From: Canna indica
Lineage: Eukaryota; Streptophyta; Magnoliopsida; Zingiberales; Cannaceae
Length of the DNA: 64,000 bases
Direction of reading: 5' to 3'
Assembly: GCA_034359265.1 (NCBI GenBank)
Contig: CP136896.1
Span: 34,090,001-34,154,000 of the forward strand
The position numbers and the translations under genes were made by a program. Position 1 is the stretch's first letter; each line of letters starts with the position of its first letter. Shown piece by piece: positions 44,875 to 56,029 of the stretch. The notes beneath the pieces were generated by a model. It ran no database searches. It saw only the letters and a program-made list of their open reading frames with translations, and was not told where the DNA came from.

Positions 44875-46320
44875 TGTTGGCTTTAGGTTTTCAACCTTAG
44901 CCCTAATCTCGGTTTTAAAGGTTTTGATGATAACAAACATGGGACTAATGATGTCATTGAGAATATATTTCAGGTTCCATATCAATTAGCGTTCGATATC
45001 CTCGATCGAAAATATCGGAAGAAAACAGAAATTGGAAGGACATTGATCGTCGCGCTCGGGTTCATCGCGGAAACTTCTCGAAGAGCGACGCATGCACCAA
45101 AGACGTATTGGACGGGCTCAAATATCACTTGAAAGCTCTCCAAGTTGATGGTCGTTGAAAGCCGGAACTCGGAAACGAAGCACGGAAGAAATAGGCTGAA
45201 GAAATAAACTTCAGCCTAGGTTCGGTCGACGAATGAAGGTAAAAAGTAGCAGAGCTACTTCGGTCGACCGGGCGGTAGACCAATGGAAGCCAAAAATGGG
45301 AAGTAGCTCGGGCGGTCGACCCGTCGGTCGATCGACCTATTGATACTCGAAGATGCAGATCACGTCGATCGACCGACGGGTCGACCAAAAATCGGGATCG
45401 ATGTTTTTGCGTCTAGTCGACCGACCACAGAGAAAAGAGAAGCGGTCGAAAGAATGGTCGACCGACCATTCGACCGACAGCTTGTAACAGATAGTTTTCT
45501 ATACGTTGGACAGTCGTTTCTTTAGCAGGGTATAAATATACCCTCATATGATTCTTTTAACTTCTTCCCTGACTTCTACATATATTATTGAGCATTTAAA
45601 GGGGAGTTTAAAAGCCTTCCAAATAGTGATTGCAGTGCGCCCTGTTTCTTTCCGCGACATCTTCTTCAAGTGCCCAAGTTGGGCTCAACTCGAGTGTTGA
45701 TTCAAGCTCTACCACTTGACGAGTTGAAGGCGCCAAAGGCTTGCAAAAGAGCGTTTAATATTGGTTTCATTCTTAGCTCTTTTTATTGTAATTTTACCTG
45801 TTATTTGAACGTTAATTTTTATTTGTGCGTGTGAAGACTAGGTGTTTGATCTTGAGTGTATAAGTGGTTACCTGGTGTTAGGTGTAAAGTCACTTTTGTA
45901 AACTTAGTATTTACTAGGATTAGTTTAGTTGTCCCTTAAGGTTGAGGTGGAAAAGTGCTCTCGATAAGAAGGCGGAGACTTCCGGGTATGGAAGTACCTT
46001 AGGTCGAGAGTGAGACTCTTCAAGTGAAAAGTCCTCTGTGTAAGGGAAACATAAATTAATCTAGTAAAACTAGTTTGGAAATCCTAAGCTTAGGTAGTGG
46101 AGTAGGAATTGAGGCCGAACCACTATAAATTGCGTGTTTGCATTGCTTTATTGTTTGTTTTATTTGCCTTATCATTTATCGCTTCCGCATATAATCATCG
46201 AATTACAAATTGCCTAACTAATCTAAGAAAATGATTAAAATTGAATGTAGGCTAATCAATTTACTAAACACACTATTCACCCCCCCCCCCCTCCCCTCTA
46301 GTGTTGCTATTTCGCCCACA
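44875..46320 (+). repeat. 3' LTR of element D
   Basis: At 1,446 bp it is shorter than the 5' LTR because of small deletions. One lies in the palindrome array near 45228 and one removes the loop and an arm of the hairpin (46083-46094 reads CCTAAGCTTAGG). TATAAATA is at 45531 in GGGTATAAATATACCC. The C run before the end is longer than in the 5' LTR. Confidence 0.95.
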
Positions 46321-46325
46321 ACTAT

Positions 46326-46862
46326 ATGGAGACTTTTAGAAGTAATCCAAATAGGAAAGTGAACCTTATGGCAATGGATTTTCAATCTAAATTTTCCATT
46401 CCCTTCCTTAGATCTAAATCATATAGAGTGAAATCGGCAACCTAAGAAAAACTTCGTGGTTTTGTGGCTGACCACTGTGCATTGTTGGGTCCATATTTAG
46501 CCAAAACTCAAAAGGCGAACCCTACAAGTTTGTTCAGTATTATTTGTGATAGGGAGTTTACTGGTGCACCCCTTGTTTTTAAAATACTATATATTGGGCT
46601 TGGTGCTCTTTAAAAAAAGTTGTTTACAAGGTTGTCAGCCGGTTTATTGGGTTCGATGGATGTTTCTTTAAAGCTTTTCTAGGTAACTAGTTACCATCAG
46701 CCATTGGTGTAGATGGAAACAATCAAATGTTTCATATTGCATTAGTTGTAGTTGGAGAGAATTATGATGCTTGGAGGAGGTTCTTGGTCTTGTTTTTTTG
46801 ATGACCTTCAAATCACTAAAGGATATGGTTGGACATTTATCAATGACCAACAAAAAAGTAAC
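46326..46862 (+). pseudogene. MULE transposase, catalytic (DDE) part
   Basis: This continues the MULE gene after element D. It reads METFRSNPNRKVNLMAMD, then RFIGFDGCFFKAFLG, SAIGVDGNNQMFHIALVVVG, WRRFLVLFF and GWTFINDQQK. These are the classic MULE blocks around the first Asp (FDGC) and the DGNNQ segment. A TAG stop replaces a Gln-like codon at about 46689 and a frameshift lies near 46798. Transposase would cut and join element ends. A putative intron follows directly (donor AAA-GTAAC at about 46857). Confidence 0.88.
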
Positions 46863-47008
46863 ACATAATTTTTACTTTTTACTTTTAGTTATGTTTATAA
46901 ATTGAAATTTTCACTTTAGTAGTCACCCTTCCTAACTTTAATTATTTAAGTTACAATTGTATGGAATGTATCATATTCATGCATTTGATAATATTTTTTT
47001 AGGACATA
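46857..47008 (+). other. Possible MULE intron
   Basis: AT-rich, T-rich DNA starts GTAACA after the QQK codons and ends TTTTTTTAG near 47003. It fits plant intron borders, but the following exon is not convincingly MULE. Confidence 0.35.
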
Positions 47009-47026
47009 ACATGCACTCTTAGAACT

Positions 47027-47225
47027 ATTGGCCCAAGGGTTCAAACTAGGCCTCATTCTCTATTTTGATAATAACAAACATGAAACTAACTCATGTGCCA
47101 AGTTTTGAGTTCAAGTTGATAGAATGATACATGTAAGAATTTCATCCTGAAAATTGCAAAAAATCGAGTTGAAATGGCTCCGAAGGCAATCGAGTCAAAA
47201 CATAGGCTTAAGCTTAGCTTTAGGC
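47027..47225 (+). mobile_element. LTR fragment related to families A/B/D
   Basis: ATTGGCCCAAGGGTTCAAAC and TTTTGATAATAACAAACATG resemble the first 80 bases of the LTRs at 8365, 29153 and 39700. Only about 200 bp can be followed. Confidence 0.5.
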
Positions 47226-47235
47226 AATTCAGTTA

Positions 47236-47398
47236 TCACAGATCTCTATCAAACTTTGAATCCTTGGTTCTACCAACGACAAACACCCTCTACCGATAGC
47301 ACATGAATGAACAGGAAGAACATGGCGGCGGTCGAGTGCTAGCTTGACGGGTCTCGGAACTCCTTCCGATCGATCTATCGATCTCGAAACTCCTTTTG

Positions 47399-47443
<45 letters not shown>

Positions 47444-48862
47444 GTGGAGGTCGGCTAGCACACAAAAGGAGGTTGGCTCCCTTCAGAAGGAGGCCGGCTG
47501 CCACCAAAAGTGGATCATGTTGTATGAACATCTTAGGTGGATATTTATAGACGTATTAAGAAATATAGATTGTGTCATCACAACCATTGATCGATTTAGG
47601 GACATATCCAGAATTATAAAACACTTTTAGTAGCCGAATATTATATATCTTAATAACAATTATCAAGGTCAAATTACCTTAATTTGATATTCCAATTTTA
47701 ATGCATTCTTTAATAACGATTATTAAAGATAAATTACCTAAATTGTGATCAACATAATTCCAATTTTAAAATCTCATTTAAAATTGAGAATAATTAATTC
47801 CAATTCAAGAACTCCTTTATAAATTCGAAATAAATTCTAAATATAAATATTAAGAGAGAATTAATTTGGTTACTTGTCATGCGGATCTAATCCGATGAAC
47901 GTAACCTATTAAACTATAGCCTAATTCAGTTTGTTCTAAGAGTGTGACCCTGTAGGCTCACTTAACGTCGGCAGTAGGATCAAATCTCATCTGTGGCCCA
48001 CAAGTCATAAATGGCATCTTCCAAGACATTATGACTACCCAAGTTAAGTGAAGTTGGTGATCCAAATATACCTAACTCACAGTATGATATTTTGTCATTT
48101 TGTCACACGATATCTGGATCGAGCATAAGGAATGGATTACATCATCCTTATATTGCTTAATCTAGTTTCTTGATTCCTGAGCAGACTGACTTAACAGATG
48201 ACATTGATACTCTTATCAATTCATTTGAGCGCAACTATGCATTTCCTCAGTCTCACTCATCAAGGGCCCAGAGGTATGTCTCTCATATATGAGAGGGTCA
48301 AATTCCTTCATGACCACTCACATTCCACTGCATGATTTATTTCATATATAACTGTAATATTTATTACCATCTTGTTAAATATGATGTTACTCTAGGTCAA
48401 AACACAGAATTCATCATGTAAGAATCCATGGTGACATTAGGTCGAATGACTGAAATATCCCTACTACTGTGAGATATACTAATGATATAAATCTATGTAG
48501 TATCCTTATGGTGGGTCTGTCCAACACCATGTTCTCCAACATGAGTCAATAATATGACTTAATATCTCATATTCACGGCCAATTCAACATGATCATCAGT
48601 CAGACTACATGCTAGTCTTTATTCATTATCGTTCCAATGATAATGACCGACTATGGACTGTTTAGAATAGTATTCCAACTACCTTGGAGTTTTACTATCA
48701 AGTCTCGTACTTCTGACCATTACGCGGAATCATCTCTTCAAGGAATCTCTTATCAAGTTAAATATACTCACAATAAATAACAAGATAAAGAAAGCTTTCC
48801 ATTTATTAAAGGAAAATAACAATGACAAATTTATTCCATTGGCCTAGGGCACAATACTAACA
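47236..48862 (-). mobile_element. Copia-type LTR (solo or fragment)
   Basis: The modules follow the same order as the E LTRs at 53133 and 60032: a gene-like GC-rich start, a leader with TATTTATA on the plus strand (47539), AT-rich filler, the block around GTGTGACCC, and an end GGCACAATACTAACA. Orientation is minus. No internal sequence or clear target duplication was found, and the left edge is approximate. It includes a (CT)20 tract. Confidence 0.6.
47401..47440. repeat. (CT)20 microsatellite
   Basis: Twenty uninterrupted CT units lie inside the Copia-type LTR. Confidence 0.98.
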
Positions 48863-49059
48863 TACAGTCAAACATTTAGGTACTCTAAACATGGTGCAAC
48901 CATGACTTGTCAATTATATTTGTAGCAAGGTCATAATAGAAGAAGTTCTTCACTTATGGCACAACTAGTTTTTGTGTACGCGGAGTTAATCTTTCATTTA
49001 TGTTCATGTATTATGCTTGTATTTTTGAGGTTATAATATTTCAATATGCACTTTGTAGG
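48863..49059. other. No recognised feature
   Basis: AT-rich sequence, possibly an intron of the MULE gene: TTTGTAG at about 49058 could be an acceptor. Confidence 0.25.
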
Positions 49060-49400
49060 AACAACTAAGTTAGCCAAGAATGGTTAATATAGGAGCACCA
49101 CCACCATCCAAAGGAGGGCAAACATATGTAGAAATAGGAGGGGACCATTGATTGGACCCTCAACCTCTATTAGTAGAGGCAGAGGTAGAGCCTCAACATC
49201 GACAAGTGGAGGAACAAAAAGAGAAAGAGGAAGAGGTAGAGGTAGAACCACAAAATTTGCAAGTAGAGATGGAGGAACCTCAAACATATGCAAACTAAGG
49301 GAGAGGTGGCCCCTCAAGTAGGGGTAGAGAAAGAGCCATAATAAGTTTGAGGCTTTCTTCTGATTGAAATTTCTGCATACCATTAACATACTAACATATA
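49060..49400 (+). pseudogene. Possible MULE transposase C-terminal tail
   Basis: After a splice-like TTTGTAG the frame reads through stops into an Arg/Gly-rich segment (SRGRGRASTSTSG, RERGRGRGRTT). Such tails are common at the end of MULE transposases. Position and strand fit the MULE relic at 39285 and 46326. Low-complexity sequence makes this tentative. A minus-strand frame over it is a mirror of the purine-rich composition. Confidence 0.35.
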
Positions 49401-49605
49401 AAAATATGTAGGTAATGTATAGATAAAACTCGGGGTGGCAATTGGAACCAGTTAATCATGGTTAATCAATTAATCAAACATCAAAGTTTGGTTTCGGATA
49501 GTGATTTTGCAGTTTGGTTTCAGTTCGAGTTAATGGATTCAAAAAAAAAATTTAATTTTATTCAATTTCGATTATCGATTATCTAATTTTGGTTAACTGC
49601 TATAG
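49401..49605. other. Unassigned, repetitive GTTTGGTTT-rich sequence
   Basis: The words GGTTAATCAATTAATC and GTTTGGTTTCGG recur. It resembles degraded non-coding repeat, but no element ends are visible. Confidence 0.3.
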
Positions 49606-49615
49606 ATTTATTATA

Positions 49616-50491
49616 GGGAGAAATACAGATTTGGTCCTATAAGTTTTCAATTTTTTAGAGTTTGGTCCTATAAGTTTTATTTTGGTATTTTCAGTCTTAT
49701 AAGTTTGCTTCGTAGCATAGATTTGGTCCTATCCGTGACGGTCCGTTAAATCTCCATCAATGTGGACTAACGCCATTCATACATGTTTATAGATTTGGTC
49801 CTATAAGTTTCATTTCAAAAAATTTAGTCCTATATGTTTTTCCCGTAGCACATATTTGGTGCTATATGTTTGTCCTGTAGCCAGATTTGGTCCTATCTAC
49901 GACGATCTGTTAACTCTCTGTCCACGAAAAAATAAACAATGTTATGTCCATGTTGACAGAGTTAATAGACCATCATGGATAGGACCAAATCTATATGATG
50001 AACCGGCATATAGACAAGTTGGTATGTTAACTCCATAACATAGATTTGGTTCGTAACATATATAAGTTTGCTTCGTAACATAGATTTGGTCCTATTCATG
50101 ACGGTCCGTTAACTCCGTCAACATGGACATAACGTCGTTTATTTTTTCGTGGATGGAGAGTTAACGGACCATCACGGATATGATCAAATTTGTGCTATAG
50201 GGTAAATATATTGGACCAAATTTGTGCTACGGGGCAAATATATAGGACCAAATCTGTGCTACGGGACAAACATATAGGATTGAAATTTTCAAAATGAAAC
50301 TTATAGGACCAAACATGTCAACGTGTATGAACAGCGTTAGTCCACAATGACAGAGAGTTAACAGACCGTCACGGATAGGACCAAATCTATACTACAGAGC
50401 AAACTTATACGACTGAAAATACCTAAATGAATTTTATAGGACTAAAGTCCAAAAAATTAAAAACTTATAGGACCAAATTTGCACTTCTCCC
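49616..50491. mobile_element. Foldback element with long terminal inverted repeats
   Basis: This 876-bp element starts GGGAGAAATACAGATTTGG and ends with the inverted match CCAAATTTGCACTTCTCCC. The arms (each about 400 bp) repeat words such as TTTGGTCCTATAAG and GACGGTCCGTTAA, so nearly the whole element folds back. A 10-bp duplication ATTTATTATA flanks it (49606-49615 and 50492-50501). A long TIR and a 9-11-bp duplication are features of Mutator-like elements. No coding sequence is present, so it is a non-autonomous foldback or MITE-like copy. Confidence 0.88.
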
Positions 50492-50504
50492 ATTTATTAT
50501 ATAA

Positions 50505-50521
50505 TGGCGCCCACCGTGGGG
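50505..50521 (+). other. Primer-binding site of Tat-like Gypsy element
   Basis: TGGCGCCCACCGTGGGG is typical of plant Ty3/Gypsy elements of the Tat/Athila side. It lies three bases after the foldback element's target duplication and 26 bp before the gag ATG. Confidence 0.8.
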
Positions 50522-50546
50522 CCGAGTAAAGCTTACCTCCCCCACA

Positions 50547-52640
50547 ATGATTGGAACCCGGAGCCAAGTAACCGCCGCAGTATGCCAACGGCAACGACCC
50601 GACGACGATGATCATCTACAACCTAGTGACGCTGAAACAACGAGGAGCGAAGCTCCAGCACCAACGCAACTTCCTCTAGAAGAATCTAAGCGTCGGATAA
50701 ACAACATAGAGGCAGAGAACCAACGGTAAGTAGCCCAGGTCAAGATGCTGACACGGTCCAGTGGACAACTCCCGGCCAATCACAAGCGTCGCCACTCAGA
50801 ACAAGAAGAAAGCAACCACTCGGAAAGGAGACATGTTTTCATCCTTCGAGATGAGATCTCCAACACACCCATCAGGAAAGAGAAAAAGATTCCAAAGCAA
50901 TGGAGGTTGCAACTGCCCTCCCTATCGACGCAGGACCTTTTGCTAAGCACATCATGGCAACAAGCCTCCCATCAAGAGCAAGTTGCCTACCACTCTGACA
51001 CCCTACGACGGTGTGGGTGACCCAACAATACACCTGACAATGTCTAGGACCATGATGCTCTACAATGAAGTGACCGCTCCTACTCTCTGTAGAGCCTTTC
51101 CAACTCTCCAAGGGGAAACCGCTTTACTATGGTTTGCTTTTCTCCCACCGAAGTCTATACACTCTTTCGCGGATCTCTCCCATGCCTTCCTCAACTGATT
51201 TTACTTATACTCATCCCGAGTCGACTACAAAACAGAGGATGCCCTCCATTACATCAGGCAAGGGCAACATGAGTACATACGCATATTTTAGGCCACAATG
51301 ACCGAAATCTTGAATCTCGTCCCAAAGTCGAGCTCTACAACATCAAATATGGCTAAAGCCCGAACATTTCGCCCACCAGATCGCCCTGATAAAGCCTAGG
51401 GATATGACCGATTTCTAGGAGAAAGCCGCCAGCTTCATAGAGATAGAAGAGCTCCGTGGGGCCAGAAAGGTCGACAGGCAGAACAGCAAGGATGTCATCG
51501 TAGACAAAAATTCCAGAATGGTGGATAGAAAAAGTGAAGACCACAACCGTCATGAACAGAGTAATGGTAGAGGGCCGAGGTCCCCACCTGGCCCGAACGC
51601 CCAATATGAAAGGTACACTCCTTTCAATACTAGAAAGGAAACCATCCTTCGTGAAATTTATAACTTGAAACTCCTCAAACACCCTGCCAATACTGGAAAA
51701 CAAAAGCTTCCACCTAACGTCGACATGAGCAAGAAATGTGTCTTCCACGATACCTATGAGAACAACACCGAGGACTGTGTAGTACTCAGTGATCAACTTG
51801 AAGACTTGGTTCGTGAAGGACACCTTGACATGTGTGTCCATCGCCGAAGAGAATGAGGTCGGAGCAGAAGCTGAGACCATCAACGATGGATCCGAAGTCG
51901 AACGCCTCCAAACTCCCACTCGGGCCATAGGGAGAACAACGAAGCAAATCGCTCAGGAAACAAATTCCGAGGAGTCATTGATTACATTGCCGATGGATTT
52001 GCAGGAGGTGGCGAATCAAGCTCGACCAGAAAGAGATCTCTTCGGGCAATCATGGCGGTTGACAGCACTACTCACCCACGCCAGCCCATTTCTAAAACCC
52101 CGGTAATATCATTTTATGAATCCAATTTCTAGGGAACTAATCAAAACCTACATGACCCGATCGTAATTTTTGTGATCGCAAGAAACTTTATCGTCAAAAA
52201 GGTCTTAGTTGATCAAAGCAGCTCTACTGACATCCTTTTCTGCTCCACTTTCGAGAAAATGCAACTAACAGAAGTCTCACTCAACCCCTACAAAGGAGAC
52301 TTGGTAGACTTCTTGGGAGAAAGAGTCGACGTCTGAGGTGCCAAATGGCTAAGGACAACATTCAACTTTCAGCCAAAGGCAAAATTTATTGATATACAAT
52401 ATCTGGTCATCAACATCCTCAGCCCATACCATATAATTCGACAACGACCTTCCTTAAACAATATGGGAGCTATTGCATCGGCTCCCCATCTAGCAGTAGA
52501 ATTTCCCATTTCAGAGACGGAAGTAGGTGTGCTCCATGCTGATCAAAAGGAGGCTCGACAGTGCTACAACGAATGCCTTAGGCAAAGGATGGTTGAGCCA
52601 AAGAAAGAACCAACAGCCAGCCAAACCAAGCACCTTCCTT
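50547..52640 (+). pseudogene. Ty3/Gypsy (Tat-like) gag-protease, disrupted
   Basis: Domains are readable across several frames. An N-terminal region (50547-50980) is followed by the gag core TPYDGVGDPTIHLTM, LCRAFPTLQGETALLWF and LPPKSIHSFADLSHAF (50999-51200). A late gag segment holds CVFHDTYENNTEDCVVL and QLEDLVREGHL (51715-51835). A retropepsin relic reads FVIARNFIVKKVLVD then QSSSTDILF (52160-52255). The residue after VDQ is Ser where Tat-type proteases have Gly. Stops and frameshifts break it throughout, and RT, RNase H and integrase are absent beyond about 52640. Confidence 0.82.
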
Positions 52641-52859
52641 AGCCCTCGGTGAAATGTCGGTAGGAATCCTCGAGCAAGACCTAGGTCGAGACACGTGAAA
52701 ATGACCCTAAACTGATGTTTAAATGATGACGCAAGTTGTGTGCAAATTGCCCCAGCATGCACAAATAAAGATCGGACAGAGCACTTTCCTGCATTCATAA
52801 TTTCCTTTTAGTATTCAATAAAATTGCATTTCTCGCATTTTTTGTGTGTGCTCAGGAAT

Positions 52860-53127
52860 CCTACGACCATCTCGCCGCTCTACTACTCAAAACTTACTTG
52901 ACCCCTCACGTGTGATCCTACTTTACGCTCCTCGGCAAGCTCAACTTGAACCCCCTTAGTGCGGTCCTCGGCCCAAGACTCACTACTTCCAGCCTCAGAG
53001 CCCTTACACGATCAGGACTCGATTTTCACCAGCTTGTCTCATTGGCTATCACGCCACTACTTCTGGCCTCAGAGCCCCTATGCGATCAGGACTCGGTTTT
53101 CACCAACTTGGCTCGTTGGCCATCGCG
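52860..53127 (+). repeat. GC-rich tandem repeats, left block
   Basis: There are two units of about 75 bp around GGCCTCAGAGCCC, GATCAGGACTCG and TTTTCACCA..TTG. They are preceded by a related unit built on TTACGCTCCTCGGCAAGCTCA. The block continues at 62100 on the far side of Copia element E. It probably belongs to the 3' region of the Gypsy element. Confidence 0.8.
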
Positions 53128-53132
53128 CCACC

Positions 53133-55230
53133 TATTAGGATGGGAAGAAGAAGCACAACAGAAAAAATGATTTAAAAATTCAAAACATCCCTAAACCAGT
53201 GATCATCTTTAGCAATCTTTAAGGAATTCAATCAACAAGTAGAAGGAGAAGATTTACCTTATACTACGGATGGTATGGCTGTTCCTATACTCGTTTCAAG
53301 ACGCACACGTGCACGTACTCCAAGGAAAGTCCACACCAAGCGTCTCGTAACAAGGGGGCAGCGAACATGGAGACTCATTGTGGCTCAACGGAGAGGCAAT
53401 CTCAACCCCGAAATGCACCAAGGTGAAGTCGTCCCTTCCACCAAGAAACGAGCACCAAAAGGGAGGAAGAGGGGATGTGAAAACCACGGAACGAAGAGGA
53501 AGATGAAGGAATACCTCGCTGTCCTTCATGGACTACTCCAAGAAGATGAAGGAGATGACACACCCAAGAGGAAGAGACCTTCAATTCGGCTTCACAAACC
53601 CGGGAAGGATGAACAAGATGGTCGGCCACCCATGGAGATCAAGAGGAGCTCTTTGGAGTCTTTATCTTCAAGAAGCTTCTCAAGAATCCAAGCCCTTGCT
53701 CTTCTCCATGATCTCCAACCAATTTTCTTAACCCCCTTGAAGGAGGTTAGGCCATCTATTTATAAGGGCCATAGGTTGCCACCTAGGTAGACCCCCCCTT
53801 TTAAATCCTCTTCCCGAAATTCAAAATTCTGGGGTTTACCTCCACAACAATAATTTATATTTAATGGATTTCTAATTAATTCGAAATTAATTTAATCCTA
53901 CTAAATATAAACTTTAGTTTATCTTTATAAATTAAATTCTTATTGATTAGGATTTATAATGTGCCAATCCCTATAATTTAGGGATGCCCTACAAATTAGG
54001 ATTACTAAGGAACTCCTTCCTCGCATATTCATTCCTATAGGAAAATATATTTCCTATCATGTCCATAAACGAGATCCGTGATCGTGTCGCAGCATGTCCA
54101 TCCTAGTAGACATATAGTGCCGAATTCGAACTTTATCTTATAAGGTCTGTTACGAGGTTAGCCTGTTGTGTGTGACCCATTGGGCCCCACACTAAGCCAA
54201 CAGAGAGTTGTGCACAACGGATAGTCGGATCTAATAGAACGATTTATATTCGAATCTTATGACCCACAACTAAAACCCCTTTAGTGTGGTCGTGAGAGAC
54301 TCCACTCACAAGTTAAGATTGACGTCTAGCAACATGTCAAGACTACCCGGATAGTGTGAGGTTCAATCTAGAGGGATCGAACGCCCTTTGGTGATTAGTT
54401 ACCGTGCAACTAAGTCCCTCGGTTACAACATCCCGATGTCGGCTAAGGTACGAAAGAAGTGTCAAACCCTAATACCGATTCATATGTATTCCACCCGCCA
54501 AGATGTTGTCTCAATAATGAAACGTCAGAAATATCTTCCTAACTTTCATATCTACTCTGGCCAGAGATTCCCGAGTCAACACTTGTAGGGACACATAGGA
54601 CATTATCTCCTCTCACTAGGAGTAACTGATTCCATATTAGTTGCTTACCTACCCACATGAATGCTTCCCCATGCCCAGTAATACCCGCCATATGACACTG
54701 AGGGCCACGTAGGGATAGAACCAAGGCAATGGGTCGTCACTCATAAGGTAATAATGACAACCTCAGGTCCAAGGACTGCTTGCACCTACTATCGCCCAAG
54801 GAACATCCTGTTGACACTCATGTAAGGATTCCATTTTGTGTTCCTCGTGCAGGTCTGTTCAGTGAACTCATTCCCTAATGAGCACCTGCACTTGTACATT
54901 AATGACGACTCATAGGTAACTGTGAGATCACCTACTCCTTATCGTATAGGGCATGTACCAAGTGCACTTGTCTATTTGTAATCACCGATCCTCTAATTGG
55001 TGATCCAACGACTAGGAACATTTTGAATTTGTGCATCTAGATTCCAAGTCTCATTGGCATGAACTCATCATGGCCTCAGAATCAATTGCCCGGGTTCATT
55101 GGGTTTATCACAATCTTTATAAATAAAGATGCAGCATATTGATGAAAAGGTTGCCTTATTAAGATGATTACCCTTGAATAGTCCCCAAACACATCGACAT
55201 GTGATTGGCTCAAGGGCACTATTCCTTTCA
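53133..55230 (-). repeat. 3' LTR of element E
   Basis: At 2,098 bp, the minus-strand LTR starts TGAAAGGAATAG and ends CCTAATA, where the partner LTR has CCCAACA. The terminal CA is thus mutated to TA. A TATA box (CTTATAAATAG on the minus strand) lies at about 53756-53766. Confidence 0.93.
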
Positions 55231-56029
55231 ATCTCCCACTTGCACTTTAGCCAATCAACCTAGTTTCCGTATACCAAATTTCAGTGGTGATCGAATCTAC
55301 TGTTGTGGTAATCAGTTTAATCTACATCAATGTCTTTCATTTATCACCTCTTTCCAACAACAAGGTGATACCGTCTTTTAAGAGAAGCAATGATCTTCAC
55401 GAGATCTTAGTTCTTTAACTTTGAGCAACTGTCCTAGTATTGTGATACAATACCGATGTTGAACTGGCAACCTCAGGAACAACTCCCACTGAATGATAAA
55501 CTCCTTTATCTGGTGCTATCCTAAGTAGCAAAGTAAGTAGCAAAGCACAAAGCATTAGTCACCTTACCAGTTATAGTACCTAGCTAGGAAGACTTTCTTG
55601 CTTACTGCACCACCATTAAAGCTATACTCATACCATCATATAGTTTCTTTGTCGTATAGAACGTCTCTCATCCTTCTCAAGTGCCTGAGAGAGTTCTCCA
55701 TTTGCTTTTCAATGTTATTCTCTAGGATAAACCAGACATCCTTTCAGACCTATCCATATAGATCCTAATATCAAGCATACAAGAGGCCTTTCCTAGATGT
55801 ACCATAGAGAATTAGTATGGCAAATAACTGGAGCGTGAGAACGCTTTTCCCACAAGTATGTCATACAATATGACTACACTCCCACTAAACACCTTTTGCA
55901 CAAGGTTCATCCACATTTTTGATAAAATCAAAACCCTTGACTATCTCATCAAAAATGAATGTTTCAAACCTTCGATGCTAGTCGTAGCCTATTAAATGGA
56001 CCATTGCAGCTCGCATACCTTACTCGGTC
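55231..56029 (-). pseudogene. Element E 3' interior: polypurine tract and RT/RNase H relic
   Basis: Next to the LTR, the minus strand reads GTGCAAGTGGGAGAT, the typical Copia polypurine tract. The adjoining 800 bp occupy the place of the RT C-terminus and RNase H. Only scattered motif-like words are readable, so the domain call rests mainly on position. Confidence 0.5.

Larger units (their letters stand above)
39700..46320 (+). mobile_element. Gag-only LTR retrotransposon D, structurally complete
   Basis: This 6,621-bp element has LTRs at 39700-41182 and 44875-46320. The primer-binding site is TGGTATCAGAGC (41185-41196) and the polypurine tract is at 44861-44874. The 5-bp target duplication ACTAT lies at 39695-39699 and 46321-46325. 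Only a gag-like ORF is present; the remaining 2.7 kb of interior is non-coding. It would depend on proteins from another element. It lies inside a MULE transposase pseudogene, whose sequence continues on both sides. Confidence 0.97.

Noticed and set aside
47236..48862. Complete solo LTR with target duplication
   Set aside because: The right end (TAACA) is clear, but the left end does not show a TG start and no reliable 5-bp duplication could be matched.
49084..49389. 101-codon minus-strand Leu/Pro-rich frame
   Set aside because: It is the complement of a purine-rich Arg/Gly/Glu stretch on the plus strand; low complexity.
51353..51928. 191-codon minus-strand frame
   Set aside because: It lies opposite the recognisable Gypsy gag segments and is a mirror of them.
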